Assembly (NCBI RefSeq): GCF_000430645.1
Contig: NZ_KE387185.1
Coordinates: 1,461,780 to 1,525,779, forward strand
DNA length: 64,000 nucleotides
DNA from: Aquimarina latercula DSM 2041
GTDB lineage: Bacteria > Bacteroidota > Bacteroidia > Flavobacteriales > Flavobacteriaceae
Direction: 5' to 3'
In this document: piece by piece, positions 43,895-51,073 of the stretch
Layout: each line of letters opens with the position of its first letter
Numbering within the stretch: position 1 is the stretch's first letter
Made by a program: the position numbers and the translations under genes
The notes under the pieces: model-generated
What the model saw: the letters and a program-made list of their open reading frames with translations, nothing else
What the model was told of the DNA's origin: nothing
Database searches by the model: none

Positions 43895-45079
43895 ATGACA
43901 TTGCAAAAAAACCTTTTGGGGCTGGTTTTTTTCTTTCTTTTGAATTCAACATTTTCTCAACAAAAGCAATTAGCAATAGCTAATGAAACTCAATATGAGT
44001 ATGCTTCTGTAGAAACAGCCAACTTAAAAAATAATAATGCTACTCCTATAGTAGCTGTATCATCAATCCGTTCGGAAAGCTCATTAGAGACTAAGGGACA
44101 TAATTTTATGTCAGAGGATTTGTCTACAGAATCGAGTACTTCGGCAAATTTTATTATAGAATCATTACCGATTAATTCTAAAAACTCGGATTATGCACCT
44201 AGTTTTTATAAAGGTGAATTGGTATTTGCTTCTTCTCGCAATGCCAAGTCTATGTCAGTTATTCTGCAGGAAAAAACAAATGAACCTTTTCTGGATTTAT
44301 ACAGAACCAGTAAAAACATTCCAGACAAAGGAATAGAGAAACTAAAAGGAGCTATTAATACCAAATTTCATGAATCTTCGGCTGTTTTTAGTCCAGATGG
44401 AAAAACGGTGTATTTTACTAGAAACAATTACTCTAAAAGAAAATTTAAAAGAAATACCAAAGGCTGCGTATTATTAAAAATATACAAAGCAACGTACGAA
44501 AACGGTAAATGGAAACATGTAAAAGAACTTCCATTTAACAGCGATGAATACTCTACTGCACATCCAGCATTATCTCCAGATGGTAAATACCTTTATTTTG
44601 CCAGTGATATGCCAGGAAGTTATGGTAAATCAGATATTTATGTAGTAGCCGTTAATGAAGATGGAAGTTACGGTACTCCAGAAAACTTAGGAGGTCTTAT
44701 TAATTCTGCCGGGAGAGAAACGTTTCCACACGTGAGTGACACAGGTAAATTGTTTTTTGCTAGTGATGGACATGTAGGTTTTGGTGGACTTGATATTTTT
44801 ATGGTGTTGCCTAATCAACAACGTTCTGGTTGGCAAGTGTATAATATGGGAGCACCAATTAATAGTGCAGCAGATGATTTTACCTTTATTATTGATGAAG
44901 AAAACAAAATGGGATATTTTGCTAGTAATCGTGGAGGTGGTAGAGGAGGAGATGATATCTATGGTTTTAGACAGATGATCTCATTAGAAAAGTATAGAGA
45001 TTATATGCCTAAGGTTAAACATAAGATCAAAAGACATATGGATATCAAACCTATTTCTGAGGAGATTACATCTTTCTAA
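43895..45079 (+). CDS. secreted PD40 (WD40-like beta-propeller) protein
   Basis: 394 residues with a signal peptide (LLGLVFFFLLNSTFSQ). After about 100 residues of linker come repeated PD40 blades: ESSAVFSPDGKTVYFTRNNY (about 163-182), HPALSPDGKYLYFASDMPGSYGKSDIY (part), FPHVSDTGKLFFASDGHVGFGGLDIFM (part) and FTFIIDEENKMGYFASNRGGGRGGDDIY (part). This is the propeller found at the N-terminus of PorE-like and OmpA/PD40 proteins in Bacteroidota, but no OmpA domain follows, so it is a truncated relative or a distinct periplasmic ligand-binding protein. The spacing is about 47 residues per blade. Confidence 0.85.
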   Translation: MTLQKNLLGLVFFFLLNSTFSQQKQLAIANETQYEYASVETANLKNNNATPIVAVSSIRSESSLETKGHNFMSEDLSTESSTSANFIIESLPINSKNSDYAPSFYKGELVFASSRNAKSMSVILQEKTNEPFLDLYRTSKNIPDKGIEKLKGAINTKFHESSAVFSPDGKTVYFTRNNYSKRKFKRNTKGCVLLKIYKATYENGKWKHVKELPFNSDEYSTAHPALSPDGKYLYFASDMPGSYGKSDIYVVAVNEDGSYGTPENLGGLINSAGRETFPHVSDTGKLFFASDGHVGFGGLDIFMVLPNQQRSGWQVYNMGAPINSAADDFTFIIDEENKMGYFASNRGGGRGGDDIYGFRQMISLEKYRDYMPKVKHKIKRHMDIKPISEEITSF

Positions 45080-45211
45080 TAGAAAATAATCAAAACCAAC
45101 TGTTCTTTAAGAATTGTTAAACAGGGGATTTTTCTGTTAAAGAATAACAATTAACATAGATTGAAATTGTAAACATAATATATTGTTGTTATTAACCTTA
45201 ACAAATATATT

Positions 45212-45411
45212 ATGTTCAAAAAATTTCTAAGATCGACGGCATTCAGGTGTTAAAAAAATCTGTGCAAAAAGGGATTAACGGAGGATTCTATTTTGATGGA
45301 GAGTATGGAGAATGTCCGACTCCAAATTCCTTTTTTTGTGGAGTTCCTGATCACATTTGCTGTAACGGTCTATGCGTATTACCAGAGCATCCAGCTTGTG
45401 GTCTTTTTTAA
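45212..45411 (+). pseudogene. frameshifted small cysteine-rich peptide gene with a Gly-Gly leader (knottin-spaced core)
   Basis: Reading from ATG 45212 gives MFKK and then a stop after 13 codons. Shifting frame by one base at the A6 run (45218-45223) gives a clean open frame to TAA 45409-45411. The restored peptide, 66 residues, has a leader of about 25 residues ending in QKGINGG and a core of 41 residues with six cysteines spaced C-x7-C-x6-CC-x3-C-x7-C. A leader with conserved KxIxGG before a Cys-rich core is typical of Bacteroidota RiPP/bacteriocin-like peptides; the C-C-CC-C-C order is that of knottins. No modification, protease or transporter gene is adjacent. It is directly followed by a terminator. 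It may be a decayed gene, a sequencing error, or a slippage-controlled gene. Confidence 0.6.
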
Positions 45412-45419
45412 AACAATCA

Positions 45420-45452
45420 AAAAGTAAAGCGAACTTAGTTCGCTTTACTTTT
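45420..45452. terminator. terminator after the small peptide gene
   Basis: 15-bp perfect stem (45420-45434 and 45438-45452, core AAGCGAAC/GTTCGCTT), 3-nt loop, with TTTT at the 3' side. It lies 9 bases past the peptide stop and 40 bases past the convergent thioredoxin-gene stop, so it may act both ways. Confidence 0.85.
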
Positions 45453-45492
45453 GTCTTAATAGGTACTTTCTTTTTTTTAAGAGTGTATTCTA

Positions 45493-46377
45493 CTATAGTA
45501 ATTTTTTCAACTCTTTGACTTTATCCACAATTCTTTGGTCCTTATTAAAATCTAAAGAACGTTCATAGTTGCGGATCGCATCCGATAGGTTATTGGTAAT
45601 TGCTAGTTTATTGGCCAGACTTACATATGCATCAGCTTCTTTTGGGAATAAAACAGTATTAAATTTTAGTATTTCTATTGCGTCTATTTGTTTGCCGGCA
45701 AAAAACAGCACATTAGCATAGGTGTTTAATTCATACATATTTTCTGTAATATCTCTTAGTTCCTTTACAATACTTTCTGAGTTCTTTGATAAAAAATCAG
45801 ATCCCTTTGTGGTAATAATAGTATTCATTTTAGTTACGGAGTAGTAGTTAGGAGTATAATTTCCAGAAAGGATATCCCTAATATCTTCCTCAATGGTTGT
45901 CTTGGGAGATTCTACGATCCGCTGCATTTCTTTGCCGTCTATATAAAAAATAAACGTAGGCACTCTATGAATGTTTAACCCTTCGTGTTCGCCTCCAGCA
46001 CTTTGTTTGTAATGTTCGCGATCTGCATCTACCGCGATTGTAGTTAATCTGTTTAGCGGAAAGTTAGCTGCTTGTAGAACTTTATAAAATTTAGGCACTT
46101 CTCTCTTACTATCTCCGCACCAGGTTCCCATAAATATTTTGATAGTATAGTTCGGTAAGTCTGTTTTTATAGAGTTTATTACTTGTTCATTAGGAGTGTA
46201 GGACTCATAATTTTTAGAGAACCAAGTGCCATATGGAACTGTGTTTAATTTTTCGAAATTAATTTTCCCCGTGAGATTAGAGGTTCCTTTAGCGTTCGTT
46301 ATTTCTTGATTAAATGATTGTGAATAGGTATGCGTAGTAATTGATAATAAAATCAATAATTGTATGATTATTTTCAT
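45493..46377 (-). CDS. secreted thioredoxin-fold protein with C-terminal TPR
   Basis: 294 residues from ATG 46375-46377; an in-frame TTG at 46428 would add a non-signal N-terminus, so the ATG is preferred, giving the signal peptide IIIQLLILLSITTHTYSQ. The thioredoxin fold centres on FMGTWCGDSKREVPK (about 82-96): the usual CxxC is replaced by C-G-D-S, so only one cysteine remains and dithiol oxidoreduction is unlikely; a monothiol, chaperone or isomerase-like role is possible. The cis-proline loop is HRVPTFIFYIDG (about 138-149). The last 100 residues have TPR-like helices. The location would be periplasmic. Downstream it is convergent with the peptide gene. Confidence 0.8.
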   Translation of the reverse strand: MKIIIQLLILLSITTHTYSQSFNQEITNAKGTSNLTGKINFEKLNTVPYGTWFSKNYESYTPNEQVINSIKTDLPNYTIKIFMGTWCGDSKREVPKFYKVLQAANFPLNRLTTIAVDADREHYKQSAGGEHEGLNIHRVPTFIFYIDGKEMQRIVESPKTTIEEDIRDILSGNYTPNYYSVTKMNTIITTKGSDFLSKNSESIVKELRDITENMYELNTYANVLFFAGKQIDAIEILKFNTVLFPKEADAYVSLANKLAITNNLSDAIRNYERSLDFNKDQRIVDKVKELKKLL

Positions 46378-46419
46378 TAGAGTAGGATTATATGGTGTAT
46401 TCTTTGTGATAATATATGA

Positions 46420-46470
46420 CCAACCCAAGTTTTTATAGAATTTGATTATTATCTATGATACTTGGGTTGG
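46420..46470. repeat. 11-bp inverted repeat with a long spacer
   Basis: CCAACCCAAGT (46420-46430) and ACTTGGGTTGG (46460-46470), 29-nt spacer, lying between the stop of the DUF1573 gene (46485) and the start of the thioredoxin-fold gene (46377). It could be an attenuator-like hairpin or an operator. The outer arms match exactly. Confidence 0.5.
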
Positions 46471-46484
46471 AGATATAGTATTTT

Positions 46485-46976
46485 TTATTTGCTTAAGGGG
46501 ATACCGCTTACAGTATTCTTAATCTTAGGAGTGACCATCGCCTTTATCTTTAGAATTTGTTTTCCTGTAGCTGCATTAGTGGTGATTGTCACTTGCTTAT
46601 TCTGCAGGTTGGGCTTACCATTGGTATTAAATGTCACAAGCATTTCTTCGGTTGCTCCAGGAGCAATTGGTTCTTTTGGCCAATTAGAAACAGTACAGCC
46701 ACAACTTCCTTTTGCATTCACAATAACTAAAGGAGCATTACCTGTATTGGTAAATGAAAATGTATGCTTCAGAATATCACCTTCTGCTACAGTACCAAAA
46801 TCGAATTCGGTTTCTGAGAAGGTCATCACCGCAACAGCAGTATTGCTTTTTTGCTCGTTTGGCTCAGTATGCATAGCAAGTGTTTCTGCTGTATTATCTT
46901 GGTTTGAATTACCACAAGATGATAGTGCAAAAGAGAAAATAATGGAGGCTAATACATAAGTAATCTTGGTTTTCAT
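46485..46976 (-). CDS. DUF1573 domain lipoprotein
   Basis: 163 residues with a lipoprotein signal (lipobox ALSSCGN, cysteine about residue 21). The DUF1573 immunoglobulin-like domain (about 55-150) has the pattern TEFDFGTVAEGDILKHTFSFTNTGNAPLVIVNAKGSCGCTVSNWPKEP (parts: FDFGTVAEGD, GSCGCT, PIAPGATEEMLVTFN). The CGC pair is a hallmark. Such proteins are abundant in Bacteroidota, have no catalytic role known and may bind other envelope proteins. It lies on the same strand upstream of the thioredoxin-fold gene (107 bases), separated by the inverted repeat, so the two may be co-transcribed. Confidence 0.9.
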   Translation of the reverse strand: MKTKITYVLASIIFSFALSSCGNSNQDNTAETLAMHTEPNEQKSNTAVAVMTFSETEFDFGTVAEGDILKHTFSFTNTGNAPLVIVNAKGSCGCTVSNWPKEPIAPGATEEMLVTFNTNGKPNLQNKQVTITTNAATGKQILKIKAMVTPKIKNTVSGIPLSK

Positions 46977-47130
46977 GTCTTTAGAATGTTTTAGTTATTA
47001 CTATTTTTTTTGAATTTTGATTCTGAACCAAAACTCTAGACATGTGGGCAAAAATCCAATGAAAACAAGGTGGAAATAGGGACTAGACCCCCGATGGAAT
47101 TTTGAAATCTAAAAAATAAAGAAATGAGAA

Positions 47131-48195
47131 TTACCTGTTCTTATACAGTGTTTTCGCCTCTTCTCGGCTTTCGACCTCTATTTTTTTATAAAGGTTGTTG
47201 ATATGTGTTTTAATAGTGCTTACGCTTAAAAATAGTAAAGAAGCGATCTCTTTATTCGTTTTATCTTGTAGAATTAGATCTAAAATCTTTTTTTCTTGTT
47301 GTGTAAGTTTACTTTCTGTTAGCTTATTAGTGTTCTTGTTTTTTTTCAATTTCTGAAATAGATAAAGGTTTAATGATATGGACCCTATTAATAACGATAT
47401 GATGATCCAGACCCAATACCGTGTTGTTTTTTCTGGAGTGATCTCTACAGAAAATTTATCGGCAGCTAACTCTGTTTTATATTGTTTTACATAAGGACTA
47501 TCAGGATACTTTTTTTCTAATCGTTCTAATAATTCATCATAATAAGTATTCTGCTTTAGATCCTGCAGATAATAGGTATATAAATTATTAGATTTATTGG
47601 ATAAGAATGAATAGATGTATAATTCTGTCAATGGTTCTCGCTGGCTTTTTCCGAATTCCTGTAAGGTATTAAACCATTTTCTTGAATTTACTTTTCTATT
47701 AGCTTCACTTCGGTATGAGCTAAAGGCATACCGCATATCTTCTATAATAGAATCTACTTTAAGAAATGTATTACTCCGTTCATTAGTAGAAACAACTTCA
47801 CAAAATACTTCTTCTTCTATAGTAAATGGGAGTGAGATCGTATCTTCATTTTTAGCAATAAAAAGAATTTCTTTACTGTTTAGACAAATCCCATTAAAAT
47901 GAATGGACTCTTTGTCTTCTTCAGAGCAATTTTCCGTATGGATTCGATATATCCTGTTTTGAGTAGGAAGATTATTTTCTGTAAACACAAAGTAACCTGT
48001 AGAATCGGGAGCTACTTTTTGGATGATTTGTTCTGGATAGATACCAGACATTTTTCTGTAATCTTCTATAAGAGATAAAAAGACATTACTGTCTTTATTA
48101 CTGTTGTCAACATAACCAGAAAATTGATATTGACTCCATATTGCAGGAGAGAAGATTAAAAAGGAGATCCAAAGAATAATTTTGATCCATTTCAT
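47131..48195 (-). CDS. membrane-tethered LuxR-type transcription regulator
   Basis: 354 residues. Signal peptide or first helix (IILWISFLIFSPAIWSQ, about 5-21), then a periplasmic sensor region of about 240 residues of unknown fold with a hint of fibronectin-like start (FSGYVDNSNKDSNVFLSLIEDY). One membrane helix at about 265-285 (YWVWIIISLLIGSISLNLYLF) is followed by a short linker and a C-terminal LuxR/GerE helix-turn-helix (about 297-350, LTQQEKKILDLILQDKTNKEIASLLFLSVSTIKTHINNLYKKI in parts). The layout is a one-component membrane signal receptor: an external cue would alter DNA binding on the cytoplasmic side. No kinase or receiver domain is present. Target genes are unknown; the neighbours on the same strand are not close. 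Confidence 0.82.
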   Translation of the reverse strand: MKWIKIILWISFLIFSPAIWSQYQFSGYVDNSNKDSNVFLSLIEDYRKMSGIYPEQIIQKVAPDSTGYFVFTENNLPTQNRIYRIHTENCSEEDKESIHFNGICLNSKEILFIAKNEDTISLPFTIEEEVFCEVVSTNERSNTFLKVDSIIEDMRYAFSSYRSEANRKVNSRKWFNTLQEFGKSQREPLTELYIYSFLSNKSNNLYTYYLQDLKQNTYYDELLERLEKKYPDSPYVKQYKTELAADKFSVEITPEKTTRYWVWIIISLLIGSISLNLYLFQKLKKNKNTNKLTESKLTQQEKKILDLILQDKTNKEIASLLFLSVSTIKTHINNLYKKIEVESREEAKTLYKNR

Positions 48196-48301
48196 AGAAT
48201 AATGTCAAGCTTTTTAGAAATGAACCCAATATAAAAATAATTTTAAGATAGAGGTGTAACATAATGGGATATAAGACTACCTATAATTATATTATTTAAT
48301 C

Positions 48302-48309
48302 TATTTTTG
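48302..48309 (+). promoter_or_regulatory. -7 promoter element of the YqaE gene (leaderless)
   Basis: TATTTTTG matches TAnnTTTG and ends only 3 bases before the ATG at 48313. If used, the transcript starts at or just after the ATG. No TTG at the usual spacing was found. Confidence 0.35.
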
Positions 48310-48312
48310 TTT

Positions 48313-48471
48313 ATGAGTATTTGGAGAGTTTTATTATCGATTTTTTTTCCACCTTTAGCTGTTTTAGATAAAGGATGCGGATCAATTATAATCGTACTTT
48401 TGTTAACTTTATGTGGATGGGTTCCTGGTGTGATAGCAGCATTGGTAATTATAAATAATCCAAATAAATAA
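48313..48471 (+). CDS. YqaE/Pmp3 family small proteolipid
   Basis: A 52-residue gene below common length cut-offs. Two membrane helices: VLLSIFFPPLAVLDKGCG (about 6-23) and IIIVLLLTLCGWVPGVIAALVII (about 25-47). The FFPPLAVLDKGCG turn, the LCGWVPGVIAAL second helix and the charged tail NNPNK are the Pmp3/YqaE (UPF0057) hallmarks, small membrane-potential-modulating proteins induced by stress in other organisms. It stands between the divergent LuxR-type gene and the 48509 lipoprotein gene. Start ATG is preceded by a -7 element, so the mRNA may be leaderless. Confidence 0.93.
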   Translation: MSIWRVLLSIFFPPLAVLDKGCGSIIIVLLLTLCGWVPGVIAALVIINNPNK

Positions 48472-48508
48472 TTTTTAATTAATTTCTCGAAATTGAAAAA
48501 CTAAACAT

Positions 48509-49261
48509 ATGAAAAAAGTTTCCCTGTTAATACAGGCATTTTTGGTGGCAATTCTATTGGTGGGATGCCAATTTTCTGAAGATTTACATATTAATGAAGA
48601 CGGAACAGGAAAGATTTCTTTCAATTTTGATGGTTCCGAAATTATGCAAATGGGAGGTGATAAAATCACTGAAGGAAAAGAAGAGGTCATCGATTCTACT
48701 TTAGTTTTTAAAGAATTTTTAGAAGAGAAAAAAGATAGTATTTCTAAGTTGCCTAAAGAAGAACAGGAAAAGTTAAAGAAACTAGAGAGTTTTAAGATGC
48801 ATATGCTAATGAATCCACAGTCCAAGGAGATGAAATTCGATTTGTACTCAGAATTTAAAAAAGTAGAAGAGCTTGGAGATGTATTTAATAGTTTTAAAAC
48901 TGCTTCTACCATAGGTAATCAGAAAAAGACAGGTCCTGCAGGAGATCCGTTGGCAGGTTCTAAAGGAGAAGATCCTACTGAAGTGATTTATTCTTATGGA
49001 GAAAATAAGTTTAAAAGGATTACCAAAATCTTAGATAAAGATAAGCTGAAAATGAGTATGGATAGTTTAGAGCAGATGAAAATGTTTTTGGCAAGTTCTA
49101 AGTATAAAATTAATTACCATTTTCCGAAAAAAATAAAGAAGATATCATCAGAAAAAGCAATGTTTAGTCAAGACGGTAAAAGTTTTACGCTAGAAGTTGG
49201 TTTCTTAGAATACATGGAAGATCCTACCGTATTGGATGTAGAGGTAGAGTTAGAGAAATAA
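48509..49261 (+). CDS. lipoprotein of unknown function
   Basis: 250 residues. Lipobox LLVGC (cysteine about residue 20), followed by FSEDLHINEDGTGKISFNFDGSE, which looks like the beta-hairpin start of a lipoprotein that senses or binds hydrophobic ligands (similar openings appear in DUF4919/YbbR-like lipoproteins, unproven). The centre is charged helices with a low-complexity KEEQEKLKKLES stretch (about 90-101). C-terminal strands FSQDGKSFTLEVGFLEYMEDP. No recognised family. It begins 37 bases after the YqaE gene and ends before a strong terminator. Confidence 0.65.
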   Translation: MKKVSLLIQAFLVAILLVGCQFSEDLHINEDGTGKISFNFDGSEIMQMGGDKITEGKEEVIDSTLVFKEFLEEKKDSISKLPKEEQEKLKKLESFKMHMLMNPQSKEMKFDLYSEFKKVEELGDVFNSFKTASTIGNQKKTGPAGDPLAGSKGEDPTEVIYSYGENKFKRITKILDKDKLKMSMDSLEQMKMFLASSKYKINYHFPKKIKKISSEKAMFSQDGKSFTLEVGFLEYMEDPTVLDVEVELEK

Positions 49262-49283
49262 TTAGTGTAGAATACTAAAATAT

Positions 49284-49324
49284 AATACAAAAGGTGCTGT
49301 TCTCGGAACAGCACCTTTTGTATT
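49284..49324. terminator. strong terminator between the lipoprotein and the next convergent gene
   Basis: 19-bp perfect stem (49284-49302 and 49306-49324, core AAAAGGTGCTGTTC/GAACAGCACCTTTT) and a 3-nt loop. Works on both strands, 22 bases past the lipoprotein stop and 17 bases past the stop of the convergent gene. Confidence 0.92.
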
Positions 49325-49341
49325 CTTAAGATAGGAAACGA

Positions 49342-50193
49342 TTATATTTTTCCTCTTTTTATAAGTTCGCGAACCATTTCTTTTATGGCTTCACTTCTTT
49401 TACTTCCCATAGATAGTTTGATATCATGATCCATAATCCCTAATTCTTTTTTGTTTCCATATATCTTAAAAGTCATAGAATGATAAGAGGCCAATGGGAA
49501 CTTTTTAGTGTTGAAGATAAAAAAGTACTCACCACTTACAGTACCTACCTCGCGAATAGCAGAACCAATTAATGTATGATCGCCTTCTTCTACATGAGGA
49601 TCACCAATATAAATGTTATACTTTACCTGATCAACCATGCTTTTATTTAGTTGACTATACGCTTTCTCAGAAGGAAAAGCTATTAAGTGGATATCTAGAT
49701 CATTAAAATCACGTTCTACTCTATGTCCTTTTCCACTTAGTAGTTTACGTTCTTTGTCTAGTTTTTTTAGTATTCTTTCTGGTCTTTTAGGTGTTTGTTC
49801 AACGAGTTCTTCAAACTTAGTTGTCTGAAAACCTTCTGGAGTAAAAATACCCATCTCCATCGCAAGTTTAAAGATTTTCTTCTTAGATAGAAAATAGTGG
49901 TGTTTAGAATTTATTAATAGGGTATCCTTCGCTTCATCTCTAAAAAATGCATTGTATGGATATGACTTATCAGAATGAAAAAGTAAAGATGCTACTTTTA
50001 AATCTCCGGCTCTAAATATAGGGTTTTTGTCTAAGTCACTTATCTGAAAATGTCTTAGCCCTTTTGCTTTTATTTTTTCAATGTGTGCAACTTTTACTTT
50101 GTCAATAAAGACTTCTCCTTTTTTGACTTTTATTTTTTGGCCAAAAGAAAATACGGAAATGAAAAGAAATACTAAAAGTAATGAATGCTTCAT
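49342..50193 (-). CDS. secreted protein of unknown function
   Basis: 283 residues with a signal peptide (LLLVFLFISVFSFGQ). The mature protein is charged and beta-rich at the start (KIKVKKGEVFIDKVKVAHIEKIK) and ends in a helix (RSEAIKEMVRELIKRGKI). The middle has HHYFLSKKKIFKLAMEMGIFTPEG. I recognise no family. No lipobox and no T9SS signal are visible, so it is probably periplasmic. A -7-like box TATATTTG lies upstream on the minus strand (50223-50230). Confidence 0.62.
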   Translation of the reverse strand: MKHSLLLVFLFISVFSFGQKIKVKKGEVFIDKVKVAHIEKIKAKGLRHFQISDLDKNPIFRAGDLKVASLLFHSDKSYPYNAFFRDEAKDTLLINSKHHYFLSKKKIFKLAMEMGIFTPEGFQTTKFEELVEQTPKRPERILKKLDKERKLLSGKGHRVERDFNDLDIHLIAFPSEKAYSQLNKSMVDQVKYNIYIGDPHVEEGDHTLIGSAIREVGTVSGEYFFIFNTKKFPLASYHSMTFKIYGNKKELGIMDHDIKLSMGSKRSEAIKEMVRELIKRGKI

Positions 50194-50222
50194 ATTTTGG
50201 GGTTTATATATTAAAAAGGTGG

Positions 50223-50230
50223 CAAATATA
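50223..50230 (-). promoter_or_regulatory. -7 promoter element of the gene at 49342-50193
   Basis: TATATTTG on the minus strand matches TAnnTTTG; it ends 29 bases before the ATG at 50193. No -33 TTG was found at the usual spacing. Confidence 0.35.
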
Positions 50231-50292
50231 GTTATAAATAAATAGATGGTTTTTAGTGTTTTAGAATGTAGAGAAGAACTTTTTTAATCTCG

Positions 50293-50300
50293 TATCTTTG
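50293..50300 (+). promoter_or_regulatory. -7 promoter element of lipB (possibly leaderless)
   Basis: TATCTTTG matches TAnnTTTG and ends 5 bases before the ATG at 50306, so the transcript would start at the start codon. No -33 TTG was found at the usual distance, so this is a partial match. Confidence 0.4.
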
Positions 50301-50305
50301 CATTG

Positions 50306-51022
50306 ATGAATAAGAAGATAGAACTACAAGAATTAGGGGTAAAAGATTTTAAGGAAACTTGGGAATATCAAGAAATACTTTTTAAAGGAATTCTAGATAC
50401 AAAAATTAAGAATAGAAGAGAAGATGCTAATTTAGATACCAGTAATTATTTTCTTTTTGTAGAGCATCCACATGTATATACGTTGGGTAAAAGTGGTGAT
50501 ATAAGTAATTTGTTATTGAACGAAGAACAATTACAAGAAAAGGGAGCTACTTTTTATAAGATAAATCGAGGAGGCGATATCACATATCACGGACCTGGGC
50601 AGATTGTAGGATACCCTATTCTGGATTTGGATAATTTTTTTACCGATATTCATAAATATTTACGCTTTCTAGAAGAAATGGTTATTCTAACTCTAGCCGA
50701 GTATGGAATTACTGGAGTACGAAGTGATGGAGAGACTGGAGTTTGGTTAGATGTGGGTACTCCTTTTGCTCGTAAAATTTGTGCGCTAGGAGTTAGAGCT
50801 AGTAGATGGGTTACGATGCACGGTTTTGCATTTAATGTAAATGCAGATCTTGGGTATTTCGATAATATTATTCCTTGTGGGATTAATGACAAAGCAGTTA
50901 CATCTCTAAATGTAGAATTGGGGGTTGAAAAAGTGAATGTAGAAGAAGTGAAAGAAAAATTATTGAAACATTTTACAAAATTGTTTGAAGCAGAATTTAT
51001 AAAACAAAAAACCGAAGTATAA
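50306..51022 (+). CDS. lipB: octanoyl-[ACP]:protein N-octanoyltransferase
   Basis: 238 residues from ATG 50306; the frame also opens with TTG three bases earlier. LipB landmarks: VEHPHVYTLGKSG (about 54-66), RGGDITYHGPGQIVGYPI (about 90-107), SDGETGVWL (about 138-146), the catalytic lysine in KICALGVRASRW (about 155-166) and the catalytic cysteine in NIIPCGI (about 191-197). It transfers octanoate from acyl carrier protein to the lipoyl domains of 2-oxoacid dehydrogenases; LipA then inserts sulfur. Cytoplasmic. It is alone between opposite-strand genes, with its own promoter and terminator. Confidence 0.96.
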   Translation: MNKKIELQELGVKDFKETWEYQEILFKGILDTKIKNRREDANLDTSNYFLFVEHPHVYTLGKSGDISNLLLNEEQLQEKGATFYKINRGGDITYHGPGQIVGYPILDLDNFFTDIHKYLRFLEEMVILTLAEYGITGVRSDGETGVWLDVGTPFARKICALGVRASRWVTMHGFAFNVNADLGYFDNIIPCGINDKAVTSLNVELGVEKVNVEEVKEKLLKHFTKLFEAEFIKQKTEV

Positions 51023-51038
51023 AATACCTCGGCTTTCT
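51007..51038. terminator. bidirectional terminator between lipB and the C1q-like gene
   Basis: 8-bp stem with one mismatch (51012-51019 CCGAAGTA, 51025-51032 TACCTCGG) starting inside the last codons of lipB. T-rich on both sides, better on the minus strand (a run of six T). It lies 36 bases past the stop of the convergent gene. Confidence 0.6.
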
Positions 51039-51073
51039 TTGACTAAAAACTAAACAAATCAAATAGGTTGGGG

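Noticed and set aside
45212..45253. The 13-codon frame starting at ATG 45212 as an independent gene
   Set aside because: It is only the 5' end of the split peptide gene; the conserved leader and cysteines lie in the +1 frame.
46462..46959. 165-codon plus-strand frame opposite the DUF1573 gene
   Set aside because: Almost entirely antisense to the DUF1573 lipoprotein, whose lipobox and GSCGCT motif show it is the real gene.
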